Origin: an uncultured Sphingomonas sp.
GTDB taxonomy: Bacteria; Pseudomonadota; Alphaproteobacteria; Sphingomonadales; Sphingomonadaceae
Length of the DNA: 64,000 bases
Assembly: GCF_946478955.1 (NCBI RefSeq)
Contig: NZ_CAMLDL010000002.1
Location: 144,006 to 208,005, forward strand
Reading direction: 5' to 3'
Shown: piece after piece, positions 42,836 to 51,657 of the stretch
Layout of the letters: every line of letters begins with the position of its first letter
Numbering within the stretch: the first letter of the stretch is position 1
Program-made: the position numbers and the translations under genes
The notes under the pieces: model-generated
What the model was told of the DNA's origin: nothing
The model's database searches: none
What the model saw: the letters and a program-made list of their open reading frames with translations, nothing else

Positions 42836-43144
42836 TCAGGATGCCGCGATGGGCGGAAGGCCAAGCCCTGGCGCAAGGTCGCGCCAATCCGGATTCTCGG
42901 TTTCGATCAGGTTGATCTTCCATTGGCGGTGCCAGCGTTTCAGCTGCTTCTCCCGCAAGATCGCAGTTTCCATCGTATCGCATTGTTCGAAACGAACGAG
43001 GTGGTGGACGCCATATTTCTTGGTGAACCCGTCCACCGCGTTCGTCCGATGCTGATACAGCCTTGCGATTAAGTCCGATGTCACGCCGATGTAGAGCGTA
43101 CCGTGCCGTTTGCTTGCAAGAATGTAGACGCAGGGTTGCTTCAT
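42836..43144 (-). CDS. GIY-YIG nuclease family protein, solo domain
   Basis: A 102-residue single-domain protein. The GIY-YIG motif reads VYILASKRHGTLYIGVTSDLIARL, so the motif is Y-I-L...Y-I-G with the usual Arg; the Glu expected later is in ETAILREKQLKRW, followed by the conserved KINLIE. Such small genes are frequent in sphingomonads and of unknown role. It is on the opposite strand to the propionate genes and bounded on both sides by family 1 repeats. AGGA lies eight bases before ATG. Confidence 0.85.
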   Translation of the reverse strand: MKQPCVYILASKRHGTLYIGVTSDLIARLYQHRTNAVDGFTKKYGVHHLVRFEQCDTMETAILREKQLKRWHRQWKINLIETENPDWRDLAPGLGLPPIAAS

Positions 43145-43166
43145 GCGAGCATCCTGCGCAGGGATA

Positions 43167-43196
43167 GATCCTGAAACAAGTTCAGGATGACGGTGA
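43167..43196 (+). repeat. REP-like palindrome, family 1, copy 3
   Basis: GAT, then CCTGAA/TTCAGG around ACAAG, then ATGACGGTGA. Direct copy of the 42778 element, 22 bases upstream of the GIY-YIG start codon and abutting relic B of mce. Confidence 0.8.
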
Positions 43197-43199
43197 TTT

Positions 43200-43244
43200 A
43201 TGAAACTCGGACGTGTGAATCACGTCGGGGTTTCGTCGCCAAGT
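43200..43244 (+). pseudogene. mce: Relic of mce 5' end (copy B)
   Basis: Encodes MKLGRVNHVGVSSPS against MKLGRLNHVGVATPS of the intact gene, 12 of 15 residues the same. It is in frame with the following methyltransferase, so an ATG-initiated product would carry an mce-derived leader. After residue 15 similarity ends and a CCGTCATCCC repeat-like stretch begins. Confidence 0.7.
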
Positions 43245-43295
43245 CCTCAACCGTCATCCCTCCCTTATCCGGGGCGACGGAACCGGGAGCTATTT

Positions 43296-44075
43296 TTGCC
43301 TGACTGTTACGACCACCCGCATTATTACGAACTTGCCTTCGACTTTCGTGATTTGCCTGCCGAGGCGCGGGTGATCCGGGCGTTGCAGGGGGAGTATTCG
43401 CCGGATGGCGGGCGCGATCTCCTCCACCTTGCCTGCGGGCCGGCGCAGCATTTGCGGGCGCTTCATGATGCCGGGTATCGCTACGCCGGGCTCGACCTTA
43501 GCCGGGCGATGGTCGGCTATGCGCGGGAGCGGGCGGCGGAATTGGGGATCGACGCCGCGATTTACGAAGGGTCGATGATCGATTTCCGGCTGGAGCGGCA
43601 ATTCGATGTCATCTTCACCGCGCTTGGTGATTTATACGCACGCAATGCGGCGGAACTCGACCAGCATTTCGACAGTGTCTCGGCGGCGCTGAAGCCCGGC
43701 GGGCTGTACCTGATGGACTGGTGTATCCAGTTTGAGCCGTGGACGACCTTCGGCGGCGAGCCGCAGAGCTGGCAGATGGAGAAGGACGGCATCGCGCTCG
43801 ACGCCAAGGTGACGATGGTGCCGGTCAGCGCGGTGGAACAGACGTTTGACGAAGTGCTCGACCTGTCGGTGCGCGACGGGGCGGAGGTGCATGAGCTGAC
43901 CAGCGTGTCGCGCAAAACTGCGCTCTATCCGCAGCAGTTCCTGGCGCTGATCGCGGCGCATCCGGCGCTTGAATTTTGCGGCTGGTGGAACAATTGGGAT
44001 CCGGGGCAGTCATTGACCGCGGATAGCCGCGACATCTTCCGCCCAATCGCGCTGGTGCGACGCAAGGAGACGTGA
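43296..44075 (+). CDS. Class I SAM-dependent methyltransferase
   Basis: About 259 residues from TTG 43296, which has GGGAG six bases upstream and starts PDCYDHPHYYELAFDF. The frame is open to ATG 43200, but those 32 codons are relic B of mce plus repeat-like sequence, so I do not take them as native. SAM-binding motif I is LLHLACGPAQHLRAL, with GLDLS as motif II and AALKPGGLYLMD later. Target unknown. It lies between relic B and intact mce and ends with TGATG overlapping mce. Confidence 0.82.
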   Translation: MPDCYDHPHYYELAFDFRDLPAEARVIRALQGEYSPDGGRDLLHLACGPAQHLRALHDAGYRYAGLDLSRAMVGYARERAAELGIDAAIYEGSMIDFRLERQFDVIFTALGDLYARNAAELDQHFDSVSAALKPGGLYLMDWCIQFEPWTTFGGEPQSWQMEKDGIALDAKVTMVPVSAVEQTFDEVLDLSVRDGAEVHELTSVSRKTALYPQQFLALIAAHPALEFCGWWNNWDPGQSLTADSRDIFRPIALVRRKET

Positions 44076-44494
44076 TGAAACTGGGACGATTGAACCATGT
44101 CGGCGTGGCGACGCCATCCATCGAAAAGTCCGCCGCGCTTTACGTCGAGAAAATGGGCGCGACCAAGGTGCATGAGGCGTTTGATCTGCCCGCGCAGGGG
44201 GTTCGCGTCTGCTTTGTCGATGCGCCGAATATGCAGGTAGAACTGATCGAGCCGCTGGGCGCGGACTCGCCGATATTGAAGTTTCTGGAGCGCAATCCGG
44301 AGGGCGGACAGCACCATCTGTGCTTCGAAGTTGCGGATATCGAGGAGGCGCGGGCGTGGTATGATGCGGCTGGCGTGCGCATTCTCGGCCCGACGCGGAT
44401 CGGGGCGCATGGGACGCCGATTTTCTTTCTGCACCCCAAGGATATGATGGGCGTTCTGACCGAGATTATGGAAACGCCGAAGGAGCAACATTAA
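44075..44494 (+). CDS. mce: Methylmalonyl-CoA epimerase
   Basis: Interconverts (S)- and (R)-methylmalonyl-CoA, between propionyl-CoA carboxylase and the mutase. 139 residues of the glyoxalase fold, beginning MKLGRLNHVGVATPS, with metal-ligand regions LNHVGVA, GGQHHLCFEV and the final MGVLTEI. AAGGAG lies five bases before ATG 44075. It overlaps the upstream methyltransferase by one base and the downstream osmC gene by one base. Two relics of its 5' end lie upstream. Confidence 0.95.
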   Translation: MKLGRLNHVGVATPSIEKSAALYVEKMGATKVHEAFDLPAQGVRVCFVDAPNMQVELIEPLGADSPILKFLERNPEGGQHHLCFEVADIEEARAWYDAAGVRILGPTRIGAHGTPIFFLHPKDMMGVLTEIMETPKEQH

Positions 44495-44961
44495 TGCCGA
44501 GCCACAACGCTACCGTCCGTTGGACCCGTCAGGAAAGTGCCGAGGATTTCGCCAAGGGCCGCTACGCTCGAGCGCACGAATGGGCGTTCGATGGTGGGCA
44601 GGTGGTGAAGGGCAGCTCTAGTCCGAGCGTAGTGCGCGAGCCGCTGTCCGATCCGTTCGGGGTGGACCCGGAAGAGGCGCTGGTCGCGGCGGTGTCGTCC
44701 TGCCACATGCTGTGGTTCCTTGACCTGGCGCGCAAGGCCGGGTTTGTGCCCACGTCCTATGAGGATGAGGCCGATGGCGCGCTGGAGAAATGCGACGACG
44801 GCAAGGTGCGGATTACAAAGGTCATCCTGCGGCCCGCGATTGTATGGGACGGCGCGGCGCCTGATGCGGCAAAGCTCGACGCGCTGCACCATGAAGCCCA
44901 CGAGCTGTGCTTCATCGCCAATTCGATCACCGCAACAGTAAGCGTCGAACCGCGCGAGTAA
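44494..44961 (+). CDS. OsmC family protein
   Basis: A 155-residue OsmC/Ohr-fold protein. The two reactive cysteines are in SSCHMLWFLDLAR and AHELCFIANS, as in thiol peroxidases that reduce organic hydroperoxides. It starts in the last base of the mce stop (TAATG), and ends 36 bases before mcm. Its presence between mce and mcm is typical neither of oxidative-stress nor of propionate operons; co-transcription is likely. Confidence 0.9.
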   Translation: MPSHNATVRWTRQESAEDFAKGRYARAHEWAFDGGQVVKGSSSPSVVREPLSDPFGVDPEEALVAAVSSCHMLWFLDLARKAGFVPTSYEDEADGALEKCDDGKVRITKVILRPAIVWDGAAPDAAKLDALHHEAHELCFIANSITATVSVEPRE

Positions 44962-44997
44962 TTGGCAAGTTGCCGCTACGGCGCTAGGGCGACAAGC

Positions 44998-47130
<2,133 letters not shown>

Positions 47131-47142
47131 TAGGAGCGTACA

Positions 47143-47655
47143 ATGCAGGGGAAAGACACAAAGCACATCATCGCCTTTCGCCAAGGAAAATTGAAATCCG
47201 GTGAGGAAATTCAGGTCCATTTGGATGGATGGATCGGTGAAATGATGGGCAAGGGTGATAAGACCCAGCGCAATGGTCAGTTTGTTATCACAAACGAGCG
47301 TGCTTGCTTCTACCGAAAAGGTCTACTGGGCGAGGTTCTGGAGACCATCCCCCTCAACAAAATAACGTCCGTCGAAACTCTTTCGCGGATGGGGTATCGA
47401 GTGCTCCGACTACACACATCCCACGATGAGTTGGCATTCAAGACCTTTGAGAAGAAGGAGCTGTTCGACGATGCCTACGAACGGTTGGAATCGCTCCGTC
47501 ATGCCCCGATAAATTTAGCGGGCGACCAAACTCAAAGTCTCCATTCAGATGATTTGGTGGGACAAATAAGAAAATTGAGTGATCTGCATGAAGCAGGCAT
47601 TCTAACGGAGACCGAGTTCGCCGCCAAGAAAGCGGAATTGTTATCGCGAATTTGA
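47143..47655 (+). CDS. Bacterial PH-domain protein with C-terminal SHOCT
   Basis: A 170-residue protein. Residues about 25-115 look like a bacterial PH-like domain (NGQFVITNERACFYRKG, IPLNKITSVE), and the last 30 (IRKLSDLHEAGILTETEFAAKKAELL) are a SHOCT motif, which often mediates oligomerisation. Its base composition is visibly more AT-rich than mcm, which suggests a different origin. AGGAG lies seven bases upstream. It is 12 bases after mcm. Confidence 0.8.
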   Translation: MQGKDTKHIIAFRQGKLKSGEEIQVHLDGWIGEMMGKGDKTQRNGQFVITNERACFYRKGLLGEVLETIPLNKITSVETLSRMGYRVLRLHTSHDELAFKTFEKKELFDDAYERLESLRHAPINLAGDQTQSLHSDDLVGQIRKLSDLHEAGILTETEFAAKKAELLSRI

Positions 47656-47699
47656 ACCTTTGTTTCGCTATTGGCCCCAAATGACCAACAGGTAAGATC

Positions 47700-48545
47700 A
47701 TGATCTCACTCATAGTTGCCGCGCAGTTGGCCGCCGCCCAGCCCACCGTCACCCCCATCACCCTAGGCGACAGCATCACCATTGCCTCGCCGACCCTTCA
47801 CGACACGCGCGTCGTCAACGTCGTCTTGCCGCTCGATTATGCAAAGCAGCCAGATCGCAAGTGGTCGGTGGTTTATGTGATCGACGGCGGGGTGGATCAG
47901 GATTTGGTGCATGTCGCTGGGACGCAGTGGCTGGGCGCGATGTGGGGGCGCAATCAGGACGCGATCGTGGTCGGCGTTGCGACCAAGGATCGGCGGGCGG
48001 AGCTGGTCGGGCCGACGCGGGACAAGGAGTTGCTCGCCAAATATCCGACCGCTGGGGGCAGCGCGAAATTCCGCGCCTTCCTGCGCAATGAGGTGAAGCC
48101 GATGATCGCCGCGCGATACCGCACCAGCGGCGAGGATGTGGTGATCGGGGAGAGTCTCGCCGGGCTGTTCATCGTCGAAACCTGGCTGCGCGAGCCGGAC
48201 CTGTTCGGCGGCTATGGCGCGATCAGCCCCAGCCTGTGGTGGGACAAGGAGGCGCTTTCGCTGGAAGCCGCGAAGTTGGTCGGTGCGGCGCAGGAGGGTC
48301 ATCCGCTTTACCTTACGGTTGAGCGAGAGGGCGAAGATGCGCATTCGGCGGTCGATCGCATTGTCGCGACGCTGGGCCGACCGGGCATCGCCGCCTGCTA
48401 CGCCCCGCGCCGCGACCTGACCCATGCGACGATTTACCACACGGTCTCGCCCACCGCCCTGCAATATCTGCTGCCGCCGAAAGAGGCGCCTGATCCGATG
48501 TTCGGCTTTGTGGTGAAGTGTGAGGCGGTAGAGAAAACGCGCTAG
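47700..48545 (+). CDS. Alpha/beta hydrolase, esterase D/IroE-like, exported
   Basis: A 281-residue putative serine esterase. The nucleophile motif is GESLAGLF; family PF00756 stretches include WSVVYVIDGG and GGYGAISPSLWWD. The N-terminus (MISLIVAAQLAAAQPT) looks like a short signal peptide. The catalytic His may be in THATIYHTVSP. Substrate unknown; siderophore esterases belong to the same family. Followed at once by nested palindromes. Confidence 0.82.
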   Translation: MISLIVAAQLAAAQPTVTPITLGDSITIASPTLHDTRVVNVVLPLDYAKQPDRKWSVVYVIDGGVDQDLVHVAGTQWLGAMWGRNQDAIVVGVATKDRRAELVGPTRDKELLAKYPTAGGSAKFRAFLRNEVKPMIAARYRTSGEDVVIGESLAGLFIVETWLREPDLFGGYGAISPSLWWDKEALSLEAAKLVGAAQEGHPLYLTVEREGEDAHSAVDRIVATLGRPGIAACYAPRRDLTHATIYHTVSPTALQYLLPPKEAPDPMFGFVVKCEAVEKTR

Positions 48546-48546
48546 T

Positions 48547-48666
48547 CGTCACCCCGGACTTGATCCGGGGTCCGCCTTGTTCTTAGAGCAGTGGTAAGTA
48601 GGCAGATCCCGGATCAAGGGACCCCATCAAAGTAGTACTTTGATGGGAACCCAGTCCGGGGTGACG
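48547..48666. repeat. Nested inverted repeats between esterase and pccA (family 2)
   Basis: The outer arms CGTCACCCCGGACT (48547-48560) and AGTCCGGGGTGACG (48653-48666) are perfect 14-base inverted repeats. Inside lies a perfect palindrome at 48623-48647, CCCATCAAAGTA, one base, TACTTTGATGGG. CTTGATCCGGGGTC (48559-48572) also has a near-inverse in GATCCCGGATCAAG (48605-48618). It ends 17 bases before the pccA ATG. Confidence 0.85.
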
Positions 48667-48682
48667 AATAGAAAGAGTCCCC

Positions 48683-50719
48683 ATGTTCAAGAAAATCCTC
48701 ATTGCGAACAGGGGCGAAATTGCCTGCCGGGTTATCAAGACGGCGCGGCGCATGGGGATCGCGACCGTCGCGGTTTATTCCGATGCTGACGCGCGCGCGC
48801 CGTTTGTGAAGATGGCGGATGAGGCGGTGCACATCGGCCCGCCACCCGCCGCGCAGTCCTATTTGCTCGCGGACAAGATCATCGAAGCCTGCAAGGCGAC
48901 GGGCGCGGAAGCGGTGCATCCGGGCTATGGTTTCCTGTCCGAACGCACCAGCTTTGCCGAGGCGCTTGCCGCAGAGGGCATCGCCTTCATCGGCCCGCCG
49001 GTCCGCGCGATCGCGGCGATGGGTGACAAGATTGAATCGAAGAAACTGGCGATGGAGGCGGGGGTCAACGTCGTCCCCGGCTTCGTCGGCGAAATTGACG
49101 ATACCGAACACGCCGTGCGGATCGCATCCGAGATCGGTTATCCGGTGATGATGAAGGCGTCGGCGGGCGGCGGCGGCAAGGGCATGCGACTGGCGTACTC
49201 CGAAAAAGACGTCCGCGAGGGCTTTGAGGCGACCAAGCGCGAGGGGCTGCACAGCTTTGGTGACGACCGCGTGTTCATCGAGAAATTCATCGAAGACCCG
49301 CGCCATATCGAGATCCAAATCCTCGGCGATCAGCACGGCAACATCCTCTATCTGAACGAGCGCGAATGTTCGATCCAGCGCCGCCATCAGAAGGTGGTCG
49401 AAGAAGCGCCGTCGCCGTTCGTGACGCCGGAGATGCGTGAAAGCATGGGCGAGCAATGCGTCGCGCTGGCGCGCGCAGTGGGCTATTATTCCGCCGGAAC
49501 GGTGGAGCTGATCGTCAATGGCGCGGACCCCAGCGGCAAGGGCTTCTATTTCCTTGAAATGAACACCCGGCTTCAGGTCGAACATCCGGTGACCGAGGCG
49601 ATTACTGGCATCGACCTGGTCGAACAGATGATCCGCGTCGCGGCGGGTGAGAAGCTGCTGCTCACGCAAGATGACATCGGGATCGACGGCTGCGCAATTG
49701 AAAACCGCGTCTATGCCGAAGACCCCTATCGCGGGTTCTTGCCGTCAACCGGGCGGCTGTCGCGCTATCAGCCGACCGTGCCGGGCTGGACCGATGACGG
49801 CAGCGCCAACGGACGGCGCGGGATTGACGGCGTTCGGGTTGATGACGGCGTTTATGAAGGCGGCGAGGTCAGCATGTTCTATGACCCGATGATCGCCAAG
49901 CTGATCACCTGGGCCCCGACCCGGGGCGAAGCGGCGGATTTGCAGGTCGCGGCATTAGACGCGTTCCAATTGGACGGCGTGGGCGACAATATCGACTTCC
50001 TCTCCGCGATTATGCAGCACCCGCGCTTCCGCAGCGGCGAACTGACGACCGGTTTCATCGCCGAGGAATATCCCGACGGCTTCCACGGCGCCCCGGCGGA
50101 TAAGGAATTGCTGACTGACCTCGCGGCGCTGGCGGCGATTGTCGAGCTGACCGTCGACACCCGCGCGGCGATGATCGACGGGCAGTTGGGCGAAGAGCAA
50201 TTTCCGGACGATACGCAGATCGTGCGCTTCTCGGGTCGCGATTTCGAAGTGACCGTCTCGCCTTATGACGGCGGCAATCTGGTCAGCGTTGATGGCGGGG
50301 AAGAGATTGACGTGATCGGCGATTGGGCGCCGGGCGACCCGCTGCTGATCGCCGATATGGACGGCCGCCGCCGCGTCGTTCAGGTCGCGAAGAAGGGCCG
50401 CGGCTGGCTCTTCACCACGCGCGGTGCGCGGCATTCGGTCGCCGTCATGGCCCCGCACATTGCGGAGCTTTCGAAGTACATGCTCGAAAAGGTCGCACCG
50501 GACATGTCGCGCTTCCTGCTGGCGCCGATGCCGGGTTTGCTCACCAAGCTGGAAGTCGCGGTGGGCGATACGGTCGAGGCCGGGCAGCCGGTCGCGGTCG
50601 TCGAAGCGATGAAAATGGAGAATATCCTCCGCGCGGAGAAAAGCGCGACGGTCAAGGCTACCCCGGCGGCGGCAGGGGATAGTCTGGCGGTCGATCAGGT
50701 GATCGTGGAGTTTGAATAG
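48683..50719 (+). CDS. pccA: Propionyl/acetyl-CoA carboxylase alpha chain (biotin carboxylase + BCCP)
   Basis: Carboxylates biotin with ATP and bicarbonate and carries it to PccB. 678 residues: biotin carboxylase (FKKILIANRGEIACRV; ATP-grasp glycine loop KASAGGGGKGMR; EMNTRLQVEHPVTE), a middle BT domain, and a C-terminal biotinyl domain with EAMKMEN, where the Lys is biotinylated. In the same direction as pccB but about 6.3 kb downstream of it. Its stop is four bases from a family 3 repeat. Confidence 0.95.
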   Translation: MFKKILIANRGEIACRVIKTARRMGIATVAVYSDADARAPFVKMADEAVHIGPPPAAQSYLLADKIIEACKATGAEAVHPGYGFLSERTSFAEALAAEGIAFIGPPVRAIAAMGDKIESKKLAMEAGVNVVPGFVGEIDDTEHAVRIASEIGYPVMMKASAGGGGKGMRLAYSEKDVREGFEATKREGLHSFGDDRVFIEKFIEDPRHIEIQILGDQHGNILYLNERECSIQRRHQKVVEEAPSPFVTPEMRESMGEQCVALARAVGYYSAGTVELIVNGADPSGKGFYFLEMNTRLQVEHPVTEAITGIDLVEQMIRVAAGEKLLLTQDDIGIDGCAIENRVYAEDPYRGFLPSTGRLSRYQPTVPGWTDDGSANGRRGIDGVRVDDGVYEGGEVSMFYDPMIAKLITWAPTRGEAADLQVAALDAFQLDGVGDNIDFLSAIMQHPRFRSGELTTGFIAEEYPDGFHGAPADKELLTDLAALAAIVELTVDTRAAMIDGQLGEEQFPDDTQIVRFSGRDFEVTVSPYDGGNLVSVDGGEEIDVIGDWAPGDPLLIADMDGRRRVVQVAKKGRGWLFTTRGARHSVAVMAPHIAELSKYMLEKVAPDMSRFLLAPMPGLLTKLEVAVGDTVEAGQPVAVVEAMKMENILRAEKSATVKATPAAAGDSLAVDQVIVEFE

Positions 50720-50723
50720 TTAT

Positions 50724-50773
50724 CCTCCCCTCGATTTCGAGGGGAGGGGGACCAGCGAAGCTGGTGGAGGGGC
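50724..50773 (+). repeat. Two-hairpin repeat, family 3, copy 1
   Basis: Hairpin 1: CCTCCCCTCGA/TCGAGGGGAGG (11 bp, 2-base loop). Then GGG, hairpin 2: ACCAGC/GCTGGT with loop GAA, then GGAGGGGC. It follows the pccA stop directly and its GGAGG serves as ribosome site for the DUF559 gene. Confidence 0.88.
50766..50770 (+). promoter_or_regulatory. Ribosome binding site within the repeat, deciding the DUF559 start
   Basis: GGAGG lies seven bases before TTG 50778. It belongs to the end of repeat family 3 copy 1, so the repeat supplies the translation signal. Confidence 0.55.
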
Positions 50774-50777
50774 AATC

Positions 50778-51119
50778 TTGACTACGGAAAGAGCCCGCCA
50801 ACTCCGCAAACAGATGACCCCACCCGAACTACGCCTATGGAACGCACTGAAGACGCGTCCCGGAGGGTTCAAATTCCGTAAGCAGCATCCGTCCGACCCT
50901 TATGTGCTCGACTTCTTCTGCAATGAAGCCGCACTCGCGATCGAGGTCGATGGCGCGGCTCATATCATGGGTGACAACCCCACACGCGACGAGAAGCGCG
51001 ATCGCTTCCTGGCAGATCAAGGAATTCTGACGCTGCGATTCGCGGCCATCGACATCCGGGACAATCTGGATGGAGTGGTGGTGCACATCGTTGAAACTTG
51101 TCGATCCCGAACGCCCTAA
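50778..51119 (+). CDS. DUF559 nuclease-like protein
   Basis: About 113 residues from TTG 50778. It has the DUF559 layout, a PD-(D/E)xK-like fold related to Vsr nucleases: MTPPELRLWNALKTR, GFKFRKQHPSDPYVLDFFC with the catalytic Asp, LAIEVDGAAH with Glu/Asp, and RDEKRDRFLADQG. The frame is open to ATG 50712, but those codons translate the repeat (SYPPLDFEGRGTSEAGGG) and overlap pccA, so I do not accept them. DUF559 function is unknown. Flanked by family 3 repeats on both sides. Confidence 0.85.
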   Translation: MTTERARQLRKQMTPPELRLWNALKTRPGGFKFRKQHPSDPYVLDFFCNEAALAIEVDGAAHIMGDNPTRDEKRDRFLADQGILTLRFAAIDIRDNLDGVVVHIVETCRSRTP

Positions 51120-51123
51120 ATCT

Positions 51124-51175
51124 CTTCCCCCGGATTGCCGGGGGAGGTGGCTCGCGTAGCGAGACGGAGGGGGAG
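51124..51175 (+). repeat. Two-hairpin repeat, family 3, copy 2
   Basis: Hairpin 1: CTTCCCCCGG/CCGGGGGAGG around ATTG, with one wobble. Then TGG, hairpin 2: CTCGC/GCGAG with loop GTA, then ACGGAGGGGGAG. Same architecture as copy 1 with different stem bases. Confidence 0.82.
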
Positions 51176-51193
51176 TTCTTGATCGGAAGAACA

Positions 51194-51243
51194 GCCCCTC
51201 CACCGCCTACGGCGGTCCCCCTCCCCTGCAAATGCAGGGGAGG
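51194..51243 (-). repeat. Two-hairpin repeat, family 3, copy 3 (inverted)
   Basis: On the minus strand: CCTCCCCTGCA/TGCAGGGGAGG (2-base loop), GGG, ACCGCC/GGCGGT with loop GTA, GGAGGGGC. It faces copy 2, so the pair forms an inverted doublet downstream of the DUF559 gene. Confidence 0.88.
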
Positions 51244-51291
51244 AAAGTGAGGAATTTGGAATGGGCGGACCTTTACCCTACGCTGTTCTAG

Positions 51292-51371
51292 TGCCCCGGC
51301 GCAGGCCGGGGTCAAGTCAGCGCGTTAGCGCTGCGTCGCAGCGCCCTGGGCCCCGGCCTACGCCGGGGAAC
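51292..51371. repeat. Inverted REP pair (family 4)
   Basis: CCCCGGC/GCCGGGG with a 4-base loop at 51294-51311 and again, inverted, at 51351-51368. Between them are CAGCGC/GCGCTG (51318-51333) and an overlapping GCTGCG/CGCAGC (51330-51342). With 51194-51243 it fills most of the 262-base gap between the DUF559 gene and the next gene. Confidence 0.8.
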
Positions 51372-51381
51372 AACCAATAGA

Positions 51382-51657
51382 TCAACGCCGAGTAATTTGG
51401 ATTTCCAGCCCGTAGTAGTGCGTGGTTAGCGCCGACTTCAACGCCCACATCGAAACAGGGATACTAATGAGCCACCCGACGATTGCGCCTTGAAGCGCCG
51501 AAGGCGGTCCAAAACCAATCAGTCCGAGGATGAAAGCGAGTAACATACCGCCAAGCAATCCCAGTATTCCGCCTAAGATGGCTCCTCGCCATGCCATCGC
51601 CCACCAAATTGGCAGGATATCGACAATCGCGATTTTCTCCGGATCACTATTTTGCAT
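51382..51657 (-). CDS. Hypothetical membrane protein
   Basis: A 91-residue protein with a long Gly-rich hydrophobic stretch (residues about 25-50, GAILGGILGLLGGMLLAFILGL) and a second (58-75). The middle resembles a glycine-zipper membrane protein. Less GC-rich than its neighbours. It starts 11 bases inside the end of the ligase gene and would be the last gene of that transcript. No known function. Confidence 0.6.
   Translation of the reverse strand: MQNSDPEKIAIVDILPIWWAMAWRGAILGGILGLLGGMLLAFILGLIGFGPPSALQGAIVGWLISIPVSMWALKSALTTHYYGLEIQITRR

Noticed and set aside
50712..50777. ATG 50712 as start of the DUF559 protein
   Set aside because: It would overlap pccA and translate the palindromic repeat; the TTG at 50778 with GGAGG is better.
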